NCBI RefSeq assembly: GCF_000237925.1
Contig: NC_031496.1
Coordinates: forward strand, 1,899,396-1,963,395
Reading direction: 5' to 3'
Length of the DNA: 64,000 nt
Source: Schistosoma mansoni
Taxonomy: Eukaryota > Platyhelminthes > Trematoda > Strigeidida > Schistosomatidae
Each line of letters starts with the position of its first letter. Position 1 is the stretch's first letter. This document shows, piece after piece, positions 1 through 9,239 of this stretch. Made by a program: the position numbers and the translations under genes. The notes under the pieces are model-generated. The model ran no database searches. It had not been told where the DNA came from and saw only the letters and a program-made list of their open reading frames with translations.

Positions 1-845
1 GGGGAACAATTAATATAGGTATATGGAATGTTCGGATAATGTAGGAGACCGGGAGGACCAATCAAATAACTGCGAAAATGAGGAGATACAACTTGACGGT
101 TCTTGGAATAAGTGAAACTTATTGGGCTCAAGCTGTATGCCAAACGTAAGGTATGGAAGAGATGCTTCTGTACTCTGGTCGCACTACGAAGAATACCAAC
201 CCAATCACGCCTGATGAAGAAAACCTGAAAGAGATGGAAAGTTCCACGTATCCGCATAATGTCATCCATGAACAAGGAGGGTCAGATGCAGGCGTAATGG
301 CGAGGATTAGCAAAGCAAGTATAGCATTCCTACAGTTGAAGTACGTATGGAACTCAAAACACCTGTCAACTAATATCAAAGTGAGAATCTTCTATACGAA
401 TGTCAACACAGTTAGTCCCACTGTATGGAGCTGAACGGGGAGAACTAACCTAACCATCATCAAAATAGTACGAGTATTTACGAACAGTTGTCGACGTAAG
501 ATACTTAATATCCTTTAACCGGATACCATTAGCGACAGCCTACTGTGGGAGTGGACAAACCACCTACCAATTGAAGAGGAAATTAGGAAAAGACATTGAA
601 AGTGGATAGGACATACATTACGGAAATCATCAAACTACATCACGAAACGAGCACTAACTTGGAATCCTGAAATGAAATGGAAAAGAGGAAGGCCAAAGCA
701 CACACTACGTCGGGAATCGTAAGCAGATATGTAAAGGATGAATACCAACTTGAAAGGATTATGGAGAACAGGGTTGGATGAAGAATGCTGATGGTTGGCC
801 TGTGCTTCTCGAGGAGGGTTAACAGACGTACGTAAGTAAGTATTA
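1..845 (+). mobile_element. RTE-clade LINE, internally deleted copy
   Basis: Bases 1-130 read as the start of a LINE apurinic endonuclease (INIG.WNVR, then LGISET), with stops. From about 165 the sequence jumps to the C-terminal part of the same polyprotein (EQGGSDAGVMARISKA, then [13 protein letters not shown]). The whole reverse transcriptase core is therefore missing. The copy ends in a short GTAA-repeat tail near 830-842, as other RTE copies here do. The left end is cut by the window edge. Confidence 0.8.
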
Positions 846-964
846 ATGATGAAATGAAAAGAAATTTATTGTTTTTTTCCTGGACGTAAAATAAAAAACA
901 TTACTGGTATTGGTCCATTGATTGATCGACTCATTCATTATCTTTGAGGTGTCGTTGCATACAA

Positions 965-1205
965 AGCTTGTGACTTTAGGCGATTTCGAGGCAGTCCTCA
1001 CATGATGCAAAGATGCTAATAAGGGACTGATCAATTATAGCCTTAAATATCAATGGGAAGATTCAAGTAAACAACAATACCAAGTGATTTTAAACTTCAC
1101 CCCATTTTGCACAAGCTAGTGGTTATCAGGAATCAGTAACTAGATGGAAGCGAACGATACTGTGGTTCGAGTCCCGGAGTGAACAACAACTCCGAGATAC
1201 ATACC
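965..1205 (+). mobile_element. SINE-A (Sm-alpha-like) fragment, leader plus tRNA-like head
   Basis: Leader (CGAGGCAGTCC, GGGAAGATTCAAG, ACTTCACCCC) is followed by a diverged tRNA-like segment with B-box-like GGTTCGAGTCCC at about 1160. The copy stops before the hammerhead. From 1206 to 1478 I see only AT-rich sequence. Confidence 0.7.
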
Positions 1206-1478
1206 TTCACATTATTTGTAAGAACTCTATGAAATGTCCTTGATGTGTGGTAACTTAATATTAGCGTCTTAATCTTCCATTTACAAGTATACGTCGTAGC
1301 CTCTGACTGAATTAACTTTTAAGTTTTAAGAATAAGAGTAAACACCTTATCTTACATGTTCTGAAAATTCTTCTTCACAAGATTTCTATCATGAATCCCT
1401 GCTACAATTAGGTAAAAAGCATTTATCCAATACACGATTAACCTTTTTCCAGTGATAGATGTCTTATTAAATTCCTAG

Positions 1479-1690
1479 TTGAAAACGTGAGTCAATTGAA
1501 GTTAGACCACCATGGAAAACCTGGAAGCACTGGATGGTCATTTCTTCCAATTATAATACTCCTCAGTGGCAGTGCACACCTACGATCCCCCACTCGCGAG
1601 CGACATTCGAAACCAGGACCCGACCAGTTTCGTGCCAGAGCACTTAATCGATAGACCACTGAGATAGCCGGCATCTAACGGTGAGGATTT
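1479..1690 (-). mobile_element. SINE-B, 3' half plus tRNA-like head
   Basis: On the minus strand the order is tRNA-like head (CAGTGGTCTATCG, CTCGCGAGTGG), degenerate hammerhead half, then the typical end with CCAGGTTTTCCATGGTGG and CAATTGAC. The catalytic core is eroded. It lies 40 bp from the 3' edge of the cadherin exon, probably inside the following intron. Confidence 0.75.
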
Positions 1691-1732
1691 CCACAATAGG
1701 ACGAAACATGTATATTTTAATTAGTTAACATT

Positions 1733-3160
1733 TCAAACTTCTATACCATAACTTACTTTACCATGTGATACTTCATCTTCATCTCGAACATAAAACCGAA
1801 CAATTGGTTTTGTAAACATTTGTCCTTCAGGTACAGTCATATTCTCTTGTACAACCAATGTTGGTATATTATCATTAATATCTTTAATCTGAACATAGAT
1901 TGTTGTAGTACTTGATAGTTGTGGACTACCAGCATCTTTCACGACAATCGGTAATATAAATTGACGTTCCGAATAAATTTCATAATCTAATGGTTCACGA
2001 ATAGTAATAGCACCATTTCTTGAATCAATATTGAACTTGACTGGAACTAAACTATTCGCTAATGGACTAAATGTATAGGTCAGTCGACCATTCTCCCCGG
2101 AATCCGCATCGGTTGCATTCACAATGAAAAATGGTTTATCATCCATAGTTGTATTCTCTGGTAATGTAATCAACTGTTCTGTTGCTGTATATTGTTGAAT
2201 AATAGGTGGATTATCATTCATATCTAATAATCGTACTATTATTGATAATGAACCAGTTAATGATGGATCACCACCATCAATTGCATAGAATGTAGCATAG
2301 ATTTCACGATCATCTAGATGTTCATAATCTAATGATCTAAGAAGTATTAATTTTGGATTTAAATGATGTGAACTGATGGAATTCCCATGACTATAGGTCA
2401 TACTGATATTCAGACGTAGTTCTTTAACAGGATCACCGCTACTTGTTTGTTCAATCAATTTATACATAACTATACCATTGACTTCAGAATCAGCATCAGA
2501 AGCAATTGGGAGACCTTCAAATCCACTGGTATCACCTTCTCGAATATAAATAATAAATGGTCTATTCAATAATTGATGCGATTTATTTGATGGATCATAT
2601 TTCATGAGGTTCGTTGACATAAAACGTGGTGGATTATCATTAGCATCATTAATTCGTATATATAATCGTATGATATTTTTTTGATTGGATACATTCAGCT
2701 TGACCGAGTTTCGCCTGTACTCTTCCTCATCAGGATCGTGTTTATCTTTGACCAACGAATGTTTAGGGGGATGGTAATCTTGTTTCCATGTGGTATCCCA
2801 TTGTCTAGTGAGGATTACATTGGCTTCAATTTGGCATACTACTGATGAACAACAATCTAATGGACCACATATATCATTAGTATCATCACGATCAATATGA
2901 CGTAATGTGATTAGATCACCATTTGGGGTTATTTTAAAGAAATCAGTTAAATATTGAAATTTGATGGAAGAGATTAATAGGAACGTATATTTGTGTGCAT
3001 AGTCCGGTGTTAAATTCTCTGCTATATTACCAATTAATGAACCAGTAGGTGTTTCATCAGCAAGATTATAAATCACAGTTGGAATTTGAAAACTACTTAT
3101 AAATGATTTAAGTAGTAAAATAATTCCGAATAAAGAGATTAGATAAGAATGAAATCTCAT
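1733..3160 (-). CDS. Cadherin/protocadherin-like protein, first coding exon (partial)
   Basis: Encodes 475 residues of a calcium-dependent adhesion receptor on the extracellular side. Residues 1-24 form a hydrophobic signal peptide (SYLISLFGIILLLKSF). Cadherin repeat 1 runs to about 178 and ends in DANDNPP (172-178). Repeat 2 (about 201-319) has DADS (222-225), LDYE (277-280) and DMNDNPP (313-319). Repeat 3 (about 325-433) has DADSGENG (351-358), LDYE (391-394) and DINDNIP. Repeat 4 starts at 434 with VPEG and is cut off at VSYGIEV. No membrane segment is present, so this is only the 5' coding part. The ATG at 3160 is the first in frame and directly precedes the signal peptide. The stop at 1733 is probably intronic: donor-like GTAAGT on the minus strand lies at 1756-1751 and GTATAG at 1746-1741, so the true exon end is uncertain by about 25 bases. 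Repeat 1 is unusually long, with a charged, cysteine-containing insert (residues 97-150). Family is certain; the particular protocadherin is not. Confidence 0.9.
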   Translation of the reverse strand: MRFHSYLISLFGIILLLKSFISSFQIPTVIYNLADETPTGSLIGNIAENLTPDYAHKYTFLLISSIKFQYLTDFFKITPNGDLITLRHIDRDDTNDICGPLDCCSSVVCQIEANVILTRQWDTTWKQDYHPPKHSLVKDKHDPDEEEYRRNSVKLNVSNQKNIIRLYIRINDANDNPPRFMSTNLMKYDPSNKSHQLLNRPFIIYIREGDTSGFEGLPIASDADSEVNGIVMYKLIEQTSSGDPVKELRLNISMTYSHGNSISSHHLNPKLILLRSLDYEHLDDREIYATFYAIDGGDPSLTGSLSIIVRLLDMNDNPPIIQQYTATEQLITLPENTTMDDKPFFIVNATDADSGENGRLTYTFSPLANSLVPVKFNIDSRNGAITIREPLDYEIYSERQFILPIVVKDAGSPQLSSTTTIYVQIKDINDNIPTLVVQENMTVPEGQMFTKPIVRFYVRDEDEVSHGKVSYGIEV

Positions 3161-3429
3161 TATTGATGGAGTATTTTATTATATGTACAGGAGTTTGAAT
3201 GGATGTAATTGCCTAGGAAGGGGAGAAATGAAAGGGAAAAGGTAACAGGATAGAGAATGATAAGTGTAAACATGATCAGCTTAAATCGATTGTAATAAGT
3301 GTCTACGGTTCGGATCTAAACTTCTAAGTTGACAACAAAATGTTGGTACATTACTCAAATATTTGGGATAGCACAAAACACCACGATTCAATCAATGTAT
3401 ACAATATAGAATATAATATACCCTTCTGG
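3161..3429. other. Upstream region of the cadherin exon
   Basis: AT-rich sequence 5' of the cadherin ATG on the minus strand. It should hold 5' UTR, promoter or first intron. I see no clear TATA box or splice acceptor that I would defend, and no known repeat. Confidence 0.4.
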
Positions 3430-3665
3430 GCTACGGTAGTTTTGCATTGGTTTTCAGGAGAAGCGGACACCATCCAGATGTTCACGTGGCAACCCAAACA
3501 GTACAGTTCAATCCCGCTTAACAGGAGAGCCAGACACCGCCCTCAATCTTAACCCGAGAAACGCGGCTCGATACCGTCTCACAGAAAAGCCAGACACTGT
3601 TCAGACCTAACCCGAGCAATACAACTCAATCCCGTCTCATAGGAGAACCAGACACTGTAAGGGCT
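3430..3665. repeat. Degenerate minisatellite, about 58-bp unit
   Basis: Three to four head-to-tail units are visible, each with a core like CAATCCCG..TAACAGGAGAGCCAGACAC. Clear unit starts (AACCC) fall near 3491, 3551 and 3609, and a partial unit precedes them (GGAGAAGCGGACACC near 3458). The units differ at many positions, so the array is old. It sits about 0.3 kb upstream of the cadherin start. Confidence 0.75.
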
Positions 3666-3775
3666 TCAACAGCTGTCCAATGCTTCCAGGATTTCCATGA
3701 TAGTCTAGCTTTAATTGACTCATGAATTCAACTATTAAATTGCTACAATCTCCACAATAAACGCTTAAAAACATA
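3666..3775 (+). mobile_element. SINE-B2 3' end fragment
   Basis: Only the end of the element remains: TCCAATGCTTCCAGG, TCTAGCTTTAATTGACTC, and the terminal CTACAATCTCCACAA. It abuts the minisatellite with no gap. Confidence 0.75.
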
Positions 3776-3809
3776 TCGGAAGTATTATGATCTCATACAC
3801 AATTTTGAT

Positions 3810-4265
3810 AATGTAGTGAACAAGACCACGAATGGGGACAATCAAACGTATTCTAACACAAGATTACATAATCACTTAGTAGAATCGGAGAAACATATAG
3901 TAAACAAATCATTTGCAAAATATCCATCAATCATCTCAGACTTCATTGTTCCTTCGTTTCCACATCAATCATTATGTGTTTTCTTTCTCATTCTCTTCTC
4001 TTCTATCTTCTTAACCTTCTGCCATCAGAGATTTCACTTGAGATTGATGATACATTCTGTGGTGTGGGTTACTTATATCCATACAAGTAGTATATGGTGA
4101 TGATCAGACATAGAACGTATTTTGGCAGAAGATCGATAAGGAAAGAAAAGGAAAGAAGTGCAATTGGTATGAAAATGCATGAACAATGAAATTAGAGAAG
4201 ACGGACCGATATTTACAGAAGGAACAGTCAAGATTGAGATAATCGATTGTTATTGAACATTGAAC
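3810..4265. repeat. Repeat C, two copies in inverted orientation
   Basis: A plus-orientation copy at 3810-4045 (GTAGTGAACAAGACC start; TTCCTTCGTTTCCACA middle) is followed at about 4048 by a minus-orientation variant starting TGTGGTGTGGG and ending near 4265. The second resembles the copy at 55540-55850. See the repeat C finding for family limits. Confidence 0.65.
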
Positions 4266-4287
4266 AGTATTACTAAATATAACAGAA

Positions 4288-4350
4288 AAGATTTTAACAC
4301 TGTTGGATACCAGCTGGTCCAGTAGTCTAGAATCTAAGCGCTCACATACG
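4288..4350 (+). mobile_element. SINE-B2 tRNA-like head fragment
   Basis: TTTTAACACTGTTGGAT, CCAGTAGTCTAGA and TAAGCGCTC match the B2 head. The rest of the element is absent. Confidence 0.55.
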
Positions 4351-4848
4351 ATGTGGTGGTTGATATTCGACGTTATCCTTAAACTTTGTATATTGTTCGT
4401 CCTGATAACCGTTACTCGATAACGTCCTAACGGTGTGTAAATCAGAAGGTGAATACGAAGGGTTCATTGTGTTTATTATTGGACCACACACAGATATCCA
4501 AAATTACAGGCACGTTAAGCAAGCATTAAAGAGCAGTGCCGTAAAGCGGGCAAGTGAGCGTGAGGGCCGAATGAATGAGTAAGAGTGTACAGTACGGTGT
4601 AGCGTAGAGCAGAGCAGAGCGGTGAGCAGTAAACAGGATTAAGATGTACATATATATACAAATGGAAAAGCATGAATCATGAAACCAATTAAGTGATTAA
4701 TAGTAAGGCTAGCAGAATGAATACATGCATAGGCAGTAAGCAATACTCAAGCGTACATAATAAAGGTACGATAGTTTAGATAGGTTGTTGTTGTTGTTGT
4801 TGTACGAATTACTGTCTGTTAAGACAAGTTAACAAAAGGGCTTAGCCA
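4351..4848. other. No recognised gene; possible unknown repeat
   Basis: Contains a purine-rich GAGCAGAGCAGAGCGG stretch near 4608-4624 and a short GTT run at 4785-4802. No open frame or known repeat family is seen. Confidence 0.4.
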
Positions 4849-4849
4849 A

Positions 4850-5045
4850 ATTAGATGTAAACAAACTCAATTGCATATGAGCTGCTATAACGAGACCAAA
4901 TGTCCTGGATTCGAATCCCACGTGTTGGATCGTGGTTGCGCACCCCTGACGAGTCCTATACTAAGACGAAATGATCATTCAATGCTTTTAGGTTTTCTAT
5001 GATGGTTTAACCTTAATGAACTCATGAATTCAACTATTAAATAAC
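4850..5045 (+). mobile_element. SINE-B2
   Basis: Head with B-box-like GGATTCGAATCCC (about 4910), then hammerhead half CCTGACGAGTCCTATACTAAGACGAAA-like at about 4947-4975 (core CTGACGA and GAAA kept, triplet lost), then B2 end (TTTAGGTTTTCTATGATGG, ATTCAACTATTAAA). Confidence 0.7.
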
Positions 5046-5063
5046 AGACTTTGTTTATTCATA

Positions 5064-5520
5064 GTTAAAAGCTTGAGTCAATTGAAGCTAGACCACCATG
5101 GAAAACCTGGAAGCACTGAACAGGACCTACCGGTGCTCTAGCGCTAGAATGGTAGATCATGGGTTCGAATTTCGTGAGGTGAGGTCGCGGTAGCGCACTT
5201 CTGAGGAGTCTCATAATAGGACGAAACGGCCGTCAAGCAGTGCNNNNNNNNNNNNNNNNNNNNNNNNNNNNNNNNNNNNNNNNNNNNNNNNNNNNNNNNN
5301 NNNNNNNNNNNNNNNNNNNNNNNNNNNNNNNNNNNNNNNNNNNNNNNNNNNNNNNNNNNNNNNNNNNNNNNNNNNNNNNNNNNNNNNNNNNNNNNNNNNN
5401 NNNNNNNNNNNNNNNNNNNNNNNNNNNNNNNNNNNNNNNNNNNTTCCAGGTTTTCCATGGTGGTCTAGCTTCAATTGACTCATGATTTCAACTATGAAAA
5501 TACTAAATCTTCACAAAAAA
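5064..5520 (+). mobile_element. SINE-B fold-back copy interrupted by an N gap
   Basis: Begins with an inverted end (GAGTCAATTGAAGCTAGACC, 5077-5096), then a plus-strand head with GGGTTCGAATTTCG and a hammerhead with core CTGAGGA, loop CATAATA, GAAA and GTC (about 5184-5243). After the gap the normal 3' end continues (TTCCAGGTTTTCCATGGTGG). Confidence 0.75.
5244..5443. other. Assembly gap of 200 N inside SINE-B
   Basis: The left flank ends AGCAGTGC and the right flank starts TTCCAGGTTTT. In other SINE-B copies these two are directly adjacent, so the true missing length may be zero or a collapsed repeat. Confidence 0.9.
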
Positions 5521-5784
5521 TCCCCTTCTGAGAATTCGCTTAAATTGTTTGACTGTTTTTAAAAGTGAATTTTGATAAGTACCATATATCAAATGCATTC
5601 AAACTACTTCATCAAACTAGACCTTGTTAAAGTATAAGTTAAGTGTTATATATACATATCCATGATTTGAATAAACAAACTTGAATTTGAAATTCATCTC
5701 AAGGTCAACAATAGGATGACCTTAAAGCTAATGAATATTGAAATAGATTTCAAAACCAATAACTTAAGTCATGTGCGGCCTATT
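5521..5784. other. AT-rich, nothing recognised
   Basis: No coding pattern or known repeat seen. Confidence 0.4.
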
Positions 5785-6165
5785 AATATATCAGTCAGTC
5801 AGTCACTCAGTCAGTTACAACGTAGGACCAGGTACATATATGCATCGGTCCAAGTTACCATACCTCGTTAACACAACATGATGAACACCGAATTCATAGA
5901 AATAGTTCATTTAGTGGTGGTATTATATAAAAGATAGGTTGTATATAAGGATATAGTGATCGATTCTGAGCCATGTCACACACAGTCTCCAACCATTGGT
6001 TACGATAGTCAAACGGACCCCAACCAAGTAGTCTGCATCTACCAATATGGCTCAGACTAGAAGTTAGTGACTTTGTGGACTGATGCCACGTTTTTGGTTT
6101 GGCCGCCACTAACTCTCTTCCAACCATTGCCAATACTAGTCAGCTTTGCGCGTCTTCGTAGTCCG
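5785..6165 (-). mobile_element. LINE-P, 5'-truncated 3' end
   Basis: The minus strand reads MAMVGRELVAAKPKTW, HIGRCRLLGWGPF and NQWLETVCDMAQNRS, the C terminus of the same LINE as 34678-36830. The 3' end (left) carries CAGT-type repeats at 5790-5815, followed by ACAACGTAGGACCAGG on the plus strand. Confidence 0.75.
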
Positions 6166-6654
6166 TATTCAGTCATTTAGAGAACAATGATTTATTGACC
6201 CGACCAATAGCAAATACACCCATACAATCTTTATCGGTCCTTCTTCCTGACTAGTCCGGACTGCCTTTTCAGTCCAGAACACCAATCTCAGCCTCCGCAA
6301 TATCAATCTAGTAATTCAATCATACTGAGTTTATATACAAACCAAACAAACCACATCACACCATAAAATTGAAAATAACATTTGTACAAGATCAAGCCTA
6401 AGGGTTGCTGTGAGTGTGGAAGACTGTAATTAATAGACTGGGCAAAACTTAAGAATGGTAAATCGTATAATAGTAATCTATGGATCAAAATAAAGCTTAT
6501 AATGAAAGGGACAGGAATATGCCTAGTTCAGTTACTTAATCTTTATACAATAAGAATATATGTATCATATTGGTTCATAAATAGATCTCATTAGTTACCA
6601 TGCACTATGCTCCGTTAGATATGACAACAACAAAAAGACAACTAATATTCTTCA
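6166..6654. other. No recognised gene
   Basis: 6170-6300 is less AT-rich (GACTAGTCCGGACTGCC) and may be an unlisted repeat. The rest is AT-rich without coding signal. Confidence 0.35.
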
Positions 6655-6780
6655 TAGTTGAAATCATGAGTCAATTGAAGTTGGACCACCAGGGAAAACC
6701 TGGAAGCAATGGATGGCCGTTTCGTCCTATTGTAAGACTTCTCAGTGGCAGTGCGCGTCCACGATCCCGCCTCACGAGAT
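6655..6780 (-). mobile_element. SINE-B 3' fragment
   Basis: On the plus strand: GAGTCAATTGAAGTTGGACC, then CCTGGAAGCAATGGATGG and the reverse of the hammerhead half. It is truncated at CACGAGATC, where non-repeat sequence begins. Confidence 0.75.
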
Positions 6781-6999
6781 CGGAAACTGAGTTAATAGAT
6801 CATTCATTTGTGATCTTAAACACCGTTAGAACCATATCCGAAAAGTTTTACACGCACTCTGATTTGACAGGACTTTAATCAGATTTAAAATTTCGAGTCT
6901 TTTCCTATACACCATAGAACGGGTTTCTTTAATCAGACAATCCACGCAATGAACGAGTGGACCATCAAGTATTATAACAAAGAGAAAATATGATTTAGA
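6731..6999. repeat. Local duplication, copy 1 (partner 8700-8964)
   Basis: Starting inside SINE-B (GACTTCTCAGTGGCAG) and running through about 220 bp of non-SINE sequence up to the N gap, this matches 8700-8964 with one difference that I found (CACGAG versus CGCGAG). Confidence 0.9.
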
Positions 7000-7199
7000 N
7001 NNNNNNNNNNNNNNNNNNNNNNNNNNNNNNNNNNNNNNNNNNNNNNNNNNNNNNNNNNNNNNNNNNNNNNNNNNNNNNNNNNNNNNNNNNNNNNNNNNNN
7101 NNNNNNNNNNNNNNNNNNNNNNNNNNNNNNNNNNNNNNNNNNNNNNNNNNNNNNNNNNNNNNNNNNNNNNNNNNNNNNNNNNNNNNNNNNNNNNNNNNN
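7000..7199. other. Assembly gap of 200 N
   Basis: The left flank is the end of duplication copy 1. The right flank enters a SINE-B copy in its head. Confidence 0.95.
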
Positions 7200-7525
7200 A
7201 GCACTTAACCGATAGACCACTGCGCCGGCATTCAACGGTGTTAATGGTGAGTGGTCGCTCGAACTTCGTGGATTGGTTTAAGTTAGACATGAACACCATC
7301 GGATGTCAGCTCAGTGGTCTATCGGTTAAGTGCTCCAGCGCGAGACTGGTAGGTTCTGAGTTTGAATCTCGTGAGTGCGGGATCGTGAATGCTCACTACT
7401 AAGGAGTCCTACAATAGGACGAAACGGCAATCCAGTGCTTCCAGGTTTTCCATAGTGGTCTAGCTTCAATTGACTCATGATTTCAATTATGAAAATACTG
7501 AAATCTCCACAAAACCCCTTGTGAA
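7200..7525 (+). mobile_element. SINE-B fold-back copy
   Basis: A minus-oriented head remnant (7200-7246) faces a plus-oriented copy with head CAGTGGTCTATCGGTTAAG (7313-7331), a decayed hammerhead (CTAAGGA; GAAA kept) and a full 3' end to CTCCACAAAACCCCTT. Confidence 0.75.
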
Positions 7526-7884
7526 CTAATTATCGATCAATCATTCAATTAAAAAATCGATAAATTGATTTATTCGATTTGTTTAAAAGTAACAAATTTA
7601 AAAAGAAAAAGAAAAAAAGGAAAAAAAAGTGAAAATTTTTTTGTTTTTTTTTGTTTTATCAAGTTCATTATCATGATCACAATTATTTTTTTTAAGTCTT
7701 TTTTATCATTTTAGATATTGAAATAAGAAAAGCTTAATTATTTACATCACGTAATGTGTAATGCAACTATTACATAATCTAGATTTAATGTAATCAATCT
7801 ATTCAGGAAGTGTAAAAAAGGATCATACATTGAACATTGACTGATGGAGTAACTAAGGAATTGACTAAACAACTGAACGTATGG
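7526..7884. other. AT-rich, A/T homopolymer runs
   Basis: Long A and T runs at 7590-7700. No gene seen. Confidence 0.4.
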
Positions 7885-8305
7885 GCTGTGATACTGATCG
7901 GATGCCAATAACCGAAACAGGTAGTTTACTTAGGAGGTTACACCTCAGAGACTTCGATCTAAAGGTTTGATCCACAAGATAGTGGAGCGACATCGGGAGA
8001 TGTGGTCACATGGTAGTCGGTGACAAACATTTGGTTCATAGGAAATCTTCTTCTTCAGGATCCTGATTTGGAATCAAGGTATTCCAACTCCCCTAACTGG
8101 ATTCTCCATATCCACCAACCAAGTTAAAGTGTCAAACATTTGCTTTTCATCCTCTTAGTCTTGTTAACAAAAGTAATGTGGTGAGAAGGCAGTGAATGGG
8201 CGTTTCATGACAATGGCTGTATACGTGTCACCATGTGAGAGCATTTGGAAAGGGTGAGCTGACACTCCTTAATCTCGGCCTTACCAGGGCATTTGAGGAC
8301 AAAAA
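7885..8305 (-). mobile_element. Repeat D, diverged and truncated copy
   Basis: Plus-strand landmarks in family order: GATCCACAAGATAGTGGAGC, TTCAGGATCCTGA, AACTCCCCTA, GTGAGAGCATTTGG, TACCAGGGCATTTGAGG. The family sense strand is minus, since the AAAT tail of complete copies lies at the left. Confidence 0.7.
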
Positions 8306-8477
8306 CAACTATGGCTCATAGATTTTCGGTTACACCTTTATTAATAAAACAGTACGCTGTAACGATACTCGATTGTCCTTCAGATTACTATTCTATACTG
8401 ATGCTTATTTAGACTACTTATTGTAATATATTAAGTAGTTGAAAAATCCTGTTGTAGTTTTTTTCAAAACATCAATC

Positions 8478-8572
8478 TAAGATGCAGGTACATCCAGCTA
8501 GTGACGAGTCCCAATTAGGACCAAACGCGCTTTGTCCTGGATTCCACTGCTAGCCACTATCCATTTTTGCTG
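8478..8572 (+). mobile_element. SINE-A 3' hammerhead fragment
   Basis: ATGCAGGTACATCCAGC, the variant core CTAGTGACGAG, then GTCCTGGATTCCACTGC and CCACTATCCAT. It belongs to the subfamily with an extra CTA/CTAG before the core. Confidence 0.8.
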
Positions 8573-8589
8573 GAGACTGAGTTCAGAAG

Positions 8590-8748
8590 GGGTTTTGTGA
8601 AGATTCCAGTATTTTTTCATCGTTGAAATCATGAGTCAATTGAAGCTAGATCACCATGGAAAACCTGAAAGCACTGGACGGCTGTTTCGTCCTATTATGA
8701 GACTTCTCAGTGGCAGTGCGCGTCCACGATCCCGCCTCGCGAGATCGG
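8590..8748 (-). mobile_element. SINE-B 3' fragment
   Basis: Same truncation point as the copy at 6655-6780, but the part outside the duplication differs at several sites (AAGCTAGATCACCATGG versus AAGTTGGACCACCAGGG). Confidence 0.75.
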
Positions 8749-8964
8749 AAACTGAGTTAATAGATCATTCATTTGTGATCTTAAACACCGTTAGAACCAT
8801 ATCCGAAAAGTTTTACACGCACTCTGATTTGACAGGACTTTAATCAGATTTAAAATTTCGAGTCTTTTCCTATACACCATAGAACGGGTTTCTTTAATCA
8901 GACAATCCACGCAATGAACGAGTGGACCATCAAGTATTATAACAAAGAGAAAATATGATTTAGA
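8700..8964. repeat. Local duplication, copy 2 (partner 6731-6999)
   Basis: Near-identical to 6731-6999. Here the sequence continues past the point (GATTTAGA) where copy 1 meets the N gap. Confidence 0.9.
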
Positions 8965-9007
8965 GATTCATTGTACAAAAACTATACAATTAATTGACTG
9001 TTTGTAT

Positions 9008-9125
9008 ATCAATAACTCCGTCTGTAGCCCCTCTGAGGGCTACTGCCGGTCCCAAGTCCGGATAAAGGAGGAGGGTTGGGTATGGAGTGAGCGACCTCAT
9101 CCCGTAGAAAACTAACTCGCTATCA
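9008..9125 (+). mobile_element. Probable RTE LINE 5' region fragment
   Basis: GAGGGCTACTGCCGGTCCC and GGATAAAGGAGGAGGGTTGG resemble the sequence at 25860-25950, which sits in an internally deleted RTE copy. I therefore read it as the 5' untranslated region of that LINE family. Confidence 0.5.
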
Positions 9126-9239
9126 ATTTGACCGCTTGATTGTACATACTTATTGAAAAACTCTAAAGCCTACATAGTCTGTATGTACTATTCATTCATG
9201 TATATCTGCATTATTCATACTTGTAGTTCCTATTGTGAT

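Noticed and set aside
4303-4833. Candidate solo LTR starting TGTTGGATAC
   Set aside because: The first 50 bp align with the SINE-B2 tRNA-like head (GTCTAGA..TAAGCGCTC), so the TG start is not an LTR terminus; no target-site duplication.
7000-7299. Frames of 69-157 residues at N gaps
   Set aside because: Composed of X residues from the N runs.
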